From assembly GCA_000403215.2 (NCBI GenBank), contig KE159534.1:50701-112686 (forward strand): a stretch of 61,986 bases of DNA, read 5' to 3'. The position numbers were made by a program, and so were the translations under genes. Each line of letters starts with the position of its first letter. Position 1 is the first letter of the stretch. Source of the DNA: Lachnospiraceae bacterium A4 (GTDB lineage: Bacteria; Bacillota; Clostridia; Lachnospirales; Lachnospiraceae). Under the pieces are notes generated by a model. It was not told the DNA's origin. It searched no databases and worked only from the letters and a program-made list of their open reading frames with translations. This document shows positions 57,322 through 61,986 of the stretch, in pieces.

Positions 57322-58638
57322 ATGAAGAGACAGTACGTGCTTGCAGTGTTAAGTGCCTGCATGTTTTCACTGGCAGGGTGCGGTAGTGTTGTGACGCTGA
57401 ACAGTACAGCGGAAGAGACACAAGCGCAGGAGACAGAAATGCAGGAAATAGAAATGCAGGAAATCAAAATGCAGGAAATCGCAGCGCCGGAAGAAAATAG
57501 TGCACTGCAAGATTCGCTGCAAAACGTTGCAAAAAAGAATGAAAGTTCTGTAAAATTGGCGACAAAGACTTTTGCAGATGCTACGCAGGAACGATATGAG
57601 TATTATCTGACGAAGGAGGAGCTGCTCGCAGATGTCGCGCAGGGGATTATATTTCGTGTGGACACGGCATTTCAAAAGCCGATGTGTCCGATTGTGAACG
57701 GGGGAAACTGGCCTTTTTATGTGCATGAGGACAATGTGGTAAACCTGGAAATCTCGTATTCTAATTTGATTTCAAAAACTAGTAAAACGTTTTATCCATA
57801 TGGGGAGAAGGTGTGCGTGGATGTGCTGTCGCCGGATGGGGAAACTGCCTATCATTTCGAGAAGCTGTACGACGAGATTATGCAGGATACTTCCATACAG
57901 GAACAGATTGCGGTCACGCCGGGAGAGTGGACGCTGAAAATCAGCTTTGCATATGTCTGCGATGAGGCGCGGTCGCATTTTAAGGTCTGCGCTTCTTATG
58001 AATCGCCGTCGGAGGAGGATATCAACTGGTTGCGAAAGGCGCGTCTGAGAGAACATGATGCGGGAATCCGGCCGGAAACCAAGGGTGGTGCCGCGGATTT
58101 TGAACTGACGGATGACGGAAAGAAATTTCTCGAATATATTTGTAAGACGGTCAATGATTTTGAGCGTACTGACAAGAAGGATGAGGCATTTTGGAGGGAC
58201 TTCTTGTTTTTGGCATATACTGGTTTATGGGAGGACAAGGCGGAAATTGTCAAAGTTCCCCGTGCGGATCTGGGATTTGATGAACCGGTGGTGAAAGTGT
58301 CTCTCGAGGAGGCGCAGGCGTATGCGAGGCTAGTCTTTGGGGAGGAGCTTCCTGATTTAAAGCCTGCATTTGAGGAGATGAAGGAGAGACAGACATCGTT
58401 CTTTTTTGCAGATGGCTATTATTATATAGGCACATCGGATTTCCCGGATTTTCAGTTTCACTTTGACGACTGCACTGTCTATGAGGAGGAGGGCAGTGTC
58501 TATGCAGTTGCGCAGTATGGCATTGACTTTGAGGGCGTGTCAAATGTGGGAACCGTGCGGCTGACACTTGTTCCGGCGGAGAATGAAAACGGATTTGTGC
58601 TCATCGAAAAGGAGCGGGCGTTCGTCTCGGGATTTTAG
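57322..58638 (+). CDS. Lipoprotein of unknown function (438 residues)
   Basis: ATG 57322 follows GAGGAGGG. The signal peptide MKRQYVLAVLSACMFSLAGC ends in lipobox L-A-G-C. A short tandem repeat of five residues (M-Q-E-I-E type, encoded by 15-base units at about 57436-57480) follows. The main domain has no recognised fold: KTFYPYGEKVCVDVLSPDGE, VTPGEWTLKISFAYVC, and a C-terminal mixed region WLRKARLREHDAGIRPETKG... ending AFVSGF. It is probably attached to the outer face of the membrane. It is followed 9 bases later by the AAA protein and may be co-transcribed with it. Confidence 0.75.
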   Translation: MKRQYVLAVLSACMFSLAGCGSVVTLNSTAEETQAQETEMQEIEMQEIKMQEIAAPEENSALQDSLQNVAKKNESSVKLATKTFADATQERYEYYLTKEELLADVAQGIIFRVDTAFQKPMCPIVNGGNWPFYVHEDNVVNLEISYSNLISKTSKTFYPYGEKVCVDVLSPDGETAYHFEKLYDEIMQDTSIQEQIAVTPGEWTLKISFAYVCDEARSHFKVCASYESPSEEDINWLRKARLREHDAGIRPETKGGAADFELTDDGKKFLEYICKTVNDFERTDKKDEAFWRDFLFLAYTGLWEDKAEIVKVPRADLGFDEPVVKVSLEEAQAYARLVFGEELPDLKPAFEEMKERQTSFFFADGYYYIGTSDFPDFQFHFDDCTVYEEEGSVYAVAQYGIDFEGVSNVGTVRLTLVPAENENGFVLIEKERAFVSGF

Positions 58639-58647
58639 GGGCAGCGC

Positions 58648-60471
58648 ATGAATGGGGGTGCGGATTTGGAACGCAGAATGATTGTGAATATCGGCGAACA
58701 GCGGTTTGATAAAATGATTGAGGAGCACAAATTTTATATTGACAAGACTGGTTTTATTAAGGAATGGTGGGAGTACGGCTCGACAGTGACGCTCATCACG
58801 CGCCCGCGCCGTTTTGGCAAAACACTTAATTTGCGAATGCTTGAGAGTTTTTTCTCAAATCAGTATGCGAACCGAGGAGACCTTTTTGAAGGGCTTTCAA
58901 TCTGGGAGGAAAAAGTGGATTTTTCTTCTTCTGAGGCGTATCCGTACAGGCATCTGCAAGGCACAGTTCCGGTGATATTTCTAAGTTTTGCAAGTATTGA
59001 GGCAGCAGAGTATACAGATATGGTATACAAGATTACGGAAGTCATCTCACAACTGTATGAACAGAATCGTTTTCTGCTAGAAGGAGACTTGTTAAGCGAG
59101 AATGAACAGAATTATTATAGGAAGATACAGCCCGGAATGGGGAGTGAAGTGGCAGCGGGGGCAATTCACTCGATGGCAGGATTTTTGCAGCGTTATTACG
59201 GCACGAATGTGATGATTTTGCTGGATGAATATGACACGCCGATTCAGGCAGCATGGCTTTGTGGGTACTGGGACAAGGCAGTCTCATTTTTCAGCGGTCT
59301 TTTTAACAGCACATTTAAGACCAATCCATATCTGCGGCGAGGGCTGATTACTGGAATTACAAGAGTTGCGAAAGAAAGTATTTTTTCAGGACTGAACAAT
59401 CCAGAAGTGATTACGACGACATCTGATAAATATGCGGCGTATTTTGGCTTTACGGAGGAAGAAGTGTTTCGCGCGCTGGACGAAGCGGGACTAGGCGCGG
59501 AAAAGCAGAAGGTCAAGAAATGGTATGACGGCTTTACATTTGGCAGATATACAGATATTTATAATCCGTGGTCCATCGCATCGTTTATACGAAATGAGGG
59601 AAGATATGACGCTTACTGGGCAAATACAAGTTCAAACGGGCTAGTCAATTCGCTGATACAGGGCGGAAACACCGAAATCAAGATGATGATGGAGGAACTT
59701 CTGCAAGGGAAAGCGATTGTGGTTGAGATGGACGAGCAGATTGTCTTTAACCAGCTAGTCGGCGATGCAAATGCCGTGTGGAGCCTGCTTCTTGCGACAG
59801 GGTATTTCAAGGTGATACAGCTTGCAGTGGTGGAAGAGGAGAATGGCGAAGATGGCGAGGAAGGCGACGTCTGGTACACGCTCGCACTGACCAACCTTGA
59901 AGTGCGCCGAATGTTTCGGAAGATGGTGAGGGGCTGGTTTTACGGTGATGCTAAGCTTTCCTATAACAACTTTATCAAGGCGCTTCTCACAGCCGATGTG
60001 GAGGCGATGAACGAGTTTATGAATAAGATTGCGCTGTACAGTTTTTCGAGTTTTGACATCGCAAGGAGTGTGGCGGAGGACGATGCCCCAGAGCGTTTTT
60101 ATCACGGATTTGTGCTGGGGCTGATTGTGGAGCTTGCTGGTCGGTTTGAGATTATCTCCAATCGGGAAAGCGGTTTTGGACGCTATGATGTGATGCTGAT
60201 TCCAAGTGACAAACAAAAGGATTGTGCGAATATTATCGAATTTAAGGTACACAAGCCCCAGAAGGAAAAAGACCTTGCGCAGACCGTCGCGAATGCGCTT
60301 GCCCAGATTGAAGAAAAGCAGTATGCTGCGCAGTTGGCTGCGAGAGGTTTTTTGCCAACGCAGATTAAAAAATATGGTTTTGCGTTTCGGGGAAAGGAAT
60401 GCCTGATTGGCAGTAATACGTATGACGTATCTGATATGGTAGAAAAAGATAAGGACAATATGCAGCAATGA
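58648..60471 (+). CDS. AAA-ATPase-like / PD-(D/E)xK protein (DUF1703 type)
   Basis: Protein of about 607 residues. The N-terminal predicted AAA-ATPase domain has FYIDKTGFIKEWW, the Walker-A-like TRPRRFGKTLNLRML and LLDEYDTPIQAA (Walker-B-like). The C-terminal nuclease domain has GFGRYDVMLIPSDKQKDCAN followed by IIEFKVHKPQ (D...E-x-K). These proteins are abundant in Lachnospiraceae and Bacteroidetes and their function is unknown. ATG 58648 and 58678 are both possible. The stop overlaps the response-regulator start as ATGA, an odd pairing. Confidence 0.88.
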   Translation: MNGGADLERRMIVNIGEQRFDKMIEEHKFYIDKTGFIKEWWEYGSTVTLITRPRRFGKTLNLRMLESFFSNQYANRGDLFEGLSIWEEKVDFSSSEAYPYRHLQGTVPVIFLSFASIEAAEYTDMVYKITEVISQLYEQNRFLLEGDLLSENEQNYYRKIQPGMGSEVAAGAIHSMAGFLQRYYGTNVMILLDEYDTPIQAAWLCGYWDKAVSFFSGLFNSTFKTNPYLRRGLITGITRVAKESIFSGLNNPEVITTTSDKYAAYFGFTEEEVFRALDEAGLGAEKQKVKKWYDGFTFGRYTDIYNPWSIASFIRNEGRYDAYWANTSSNGLVNSLIQGGNTEIKMMMEELLQGKAIVVEMDEQIVFNQLVGDANAVWSLLLATGYFKVIQLAVVEEENGEDGEEGDVWYTLALTNLEVRRMFRKMVRGWFYGDAKLSYNNFIKALLTADVEAMNEFMNKIALYSFSSFDIARSVAEDDAPERFYHGFVLGLIVELAGRFEIISNRESGFGRYDVMLIPSDKQKDCANIIEFKVHKPQKEKDLAQTVANALAQIEEKQYAAQLAARGFLPTQIKKYGFAFRGKECLIGSNTYDVSDMVEKDKDNMQQ

Positions 60472-61160
60472 AACGAATATTTTTTGTAGAAGATGATTTA
60501 AGTTTGATCAACGGATTGACATTTGCGGTCAGAAAACAAGGGTATGCGGTTGATGTAGCCCGCACATGCCTTGAGGCGGAGACGCTGTGGGGAAGTGGAC
60601 ACTATGATTTGGTGATTCTGGATGTGTCGCTTCCTGACGGTTCTGGGCTGGACTTGTGCAGGCGGATTCGCGAGACCTCCAAGGTGCCAGTCATGTTTTT
60701 GACTGCCGCTGACGAGGAGACAGACATTATCATGGGGCTTGATATTGGAGCCGATGACTATATCACAAAGCCTTTTAAGCTGGCGGTATTTCTGGCGCGT
60801 GTCAATGCGATGCTGCGCAGGGGCGGCAATTTCAGCCAGCCAGACGCCGAGCGGACTTCGAACGGGATTACGCTATTGCTGACAAAGGGAGAGGGCTACA
60901 AGAACGGAAAGCCGCTGGAGCTGACTTCGAGCGAGTATCGGCTGCTGTGCCTTTTTATGGAACACCCGGATCTTGTGCTCTCCGCGGAGCAGATTTTGGG
61001 CAGTCTGTGGGACTGCGACGAGAAGTATATTGACAACAAGACACTGACAGTCTATATCCGCAGACTGCGCATGAAAATTGAGGACGATCCTAGCGAACCG
61101 AAGAAGATTGTGACCGTCCGCGGCATGGGGTACAAGTGGAATACGCGGACGGACGGGTGA
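60468..61160 (+). CDS. OmpR/PhoB-family response regulator (kinase not found)
   Basis: Protein of 230 residues. The receiver domain has FFVEDDLS, the phosphoacceptor in VILDVSLPDGSG, TAADEETD and ITKPFKLA. The winged helix contains LELTSSEYRLLCLFMEHPDL and ends VRGMGYKWNT. It resembles VanR-type regulators of clostridia, which are normally followed by an overlapping sensor-kinase gene. Here 61161-61488 contains none and a transposase follows, so the kinase was probably displaced or lies beyond the window. It is translationally coupled to the AAA protein by a 4-base overlap. Confidence 0.9.
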   Translation: MKRIFFVEDDLSLINGLTFAVRKQGYAVDVARTCLEAETLWGSGHYDLVILDVSLPDGSGLDLCRRIRETSKVPVMFLTAADEETDIIMGLDIGADDYITKPFKLAVFLARVNAMLRRGGNFSQPDAERTSNGITLLLTKGEGYKNGKPLELTSSEYRLLCLFMEHPDLVLSAEQILGSLWDCDEKYIDNKTLTVYIRRLRMKIEDDPSEPKKIVTVRGMGYKWNTRTDG

Positions 61161-61488
61161 GGGCAAAGAACAGTATTGCATTCAGGCAGATATCTGTTTA
61201 TGGTAGTGATGCCAAGCCTGAACTTTGTGGACAAGTTCAGGCGTTAGAGGCACAAAACAATGAGCTTGTCAATCTTGGCAAGATATTCATTAAGATTTCC
61301 ACTCATAAGTAAATTAATGTAGGTAATTCTACGATACTTATGAGTTGAAAGTTCTCAATAAAAAAAATAACCCTTTCGTATGGATTTATGGTATCTTTAA
61401 GTTGCAACACTTAAGAAAGATATAAACCACTGAAAGAGTTATTTCATGTATGAGTTTACCATACTTTCCAGTGGTTAACCATACGATT
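61161..61488 (+). other. Hairpins and a coding scrap before the terminal transposase
   Basis: A frame without start continues from near 61167 to a TAA at about 61311 and reads GSDAKPELCGQVQALEAQNN; not identified. Two hairpins lie here: GCCTGAACTT/AAGTTCAGGC (61216-61242) and ACTCATAAGT/ACTTATGAGT (61301-61345). The left end of the terminal IS is probably between 61340 and 61440 but was not fixed. Confidence 0.4.
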
Positions 61489-61986
61489 ATGATGAATTTT
61501 ATTGAAAATGTTTTATGCCACTTTGAATCCTGTTTTTCCCGCAAGGCTGCTTTCCGCTGGTTTGTAACCATTATCATAGGGCTTATGCTCCGTTCAGATA
61601 AACTTGGTGTCACTTCTGTCATCCGTGACCTTGCACTAAGTCCGGGCTGCTATGATTCCATGCTGCATTTTTTCAGGGCATCCTCATGGTCGTTGGAGGA
61701 AATCCGTAAACGTTGGTTCTCCGCTGTCAGGCTGTATGCTCCCCTCTATAGGGAGGGGAACTACCACGTCCTTGTGGGCGACGGGGTGAAGCAGTCCAAG
61801 GAAGGGCGCCGTATGCCAGGGGTGAAAAAGCTGTTCCAGGAATCCGAAAACTCCGCAAAACCGGAGTACATCCATGGGCATATGTTCGGTGGTCTTGGCA
61901 TCTTAGCCGGAAGTGTACGGAATTGGGCCTGCATTCCTTTGAGTATCCGGCTCCATGACGGCCTGCAGGCTGCCATGGAGTGGAAA
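61489..61986 (+). CDS. Transposase, 5' part (runs off window)
   Basis: The open frame runs from ATG 61489/61492 to the window end with no stop, 166 codons. It reads MNFIENVLCHFESCFSRKAA, RWFVTIIIGLMLRSDKLGVT, then HVLVGDGVKQSKEGRRMPGV (first catalytic Asp in V-G-D-G) and KPEYIHGHMFGGLGILAGSV. These fit the DDE superfamily endonuclease (DDE_5-type, IS701-like) transposases. GC is high relative to the islands. It is incomplete, so family and activity are provisional. Confidence 0.7.
   Translation, partial: MMNFIENVLCHFESCFSRKAAFRWFVTIIIGLMLRSDKLGVTSVIRDLALSPGCYDSMLHFFRASSWSLEEIRKRWFSAVRLYAPLYREGNYHVLVGDGVKQSKEGRRMPGVKKLFQESENSAKPEYIHGHMFGGLGILAGSVRNWACIPLSIRLHDGLQAAMEWK

Noticed and set aside
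59755-60468. 237-codon minus-strand frame
   Set aside because: Antisense to the AAA/PD-(D/E)xK gene, with no start signal.

Overview
ORGANISM. The window looks like a chromosome segment of an anaerobic, low-to-mid GC Firmicute, most likely a gut Lachnospiraceae/Clostridia. Reasons: clostridial-type housekeeping genes (methionyl-tRNA synthetase with C-terminal tRNA-binding domain, 6-phosphofructokinase, meso-diaminopimelate dehydrogenase, GufA-type ZIP transporter, an EFR1-like flavodoxin/ferredoxin), strong GGAGG-type ribosome sites, a DUF1703-type AAA/nuclease protein, and IS1182, IS982, ISLre2, IS4 and group II intron elements. This is inferred by family recognition only. Housekeeping blocks are visibly more GC-rich than the accessory blocks. 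LAYOUT. (1) 1-6.6 kb: two-component system plus LanF/LanE-like ABC exporter (lantibiotic/bacitracin immunity type), then a radical-SAM peptide maturase destroyed by a frameshift, loss of a cluster cysteine and an IS1182-type insertion, then nuclease remnants. (2) 6.6-8.7 kb: a compact XRE regulator / ImmA-IrrE protease / PIN-like three-gene module with its own promoter and terminator. (3) 8.7-16.4 kb: decayed mobile-element DNA (ParM-like fragment, IS982 remnant) and a cassette-like row of small acquired genes (YdcF-like, GNATs, alpha/beta hydrolase plus Ntn amidase pair, DinB-like) separated by recurring degenerate linkers. (4) 16.4-29.4 kb: housekeeping block (tRNA-Tyr, C39-like protein, pfkA, metG, HAD phosphatase, ddh, ZIP, EFR1) interrupted by a 5,246-bp IS4-type transposon with passenger genes. 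The transposon has 10-bp target duplications and sits exactly in the loop of the pfkA terminator. (5) 29.8-33.7 kb: Nudix-like gene, a small orphan gene, hairpin repeats and a group II intron. (6) 33.7-50.5 kb: a 16.5-kb, tightly overlapped operon that reads as a divergent DNA phosphorothioation (Dnd-like) modification plus restriction system. (7) 50.6-54.7 kb: decayed AlbA-type regulator gene split by an ISLre2-type element, and a broken XRE gene. (8) 55-62 kb: orphan ABC-2 permease pair, lipoprotein, AAA/PD-(D/E)XK protein overlapping a response regulator, and a transposase running off the window end. HOW IT WORKS TOGETHER. In the main island, cysteine desulfurase, DUF3343 carrier, a PAPS-reductase-like enzyme fused to a ferredoxin and a DndD-like SMC ATPase would mobilise sulfur and place it on DNA. 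DUF4007, a 1,173-aa P-loop ATPase, a MORC/Hsp90-type GHKL ATPase, a GIY-YIG-like nuclease and a PLD-helicase would sense or attack unmodified DNA. Canonical DndB, DndE and DndFGH are not recognisable, and five proteins are unassigned, so this is the best candidate for an undescribed or under-described system in the window.
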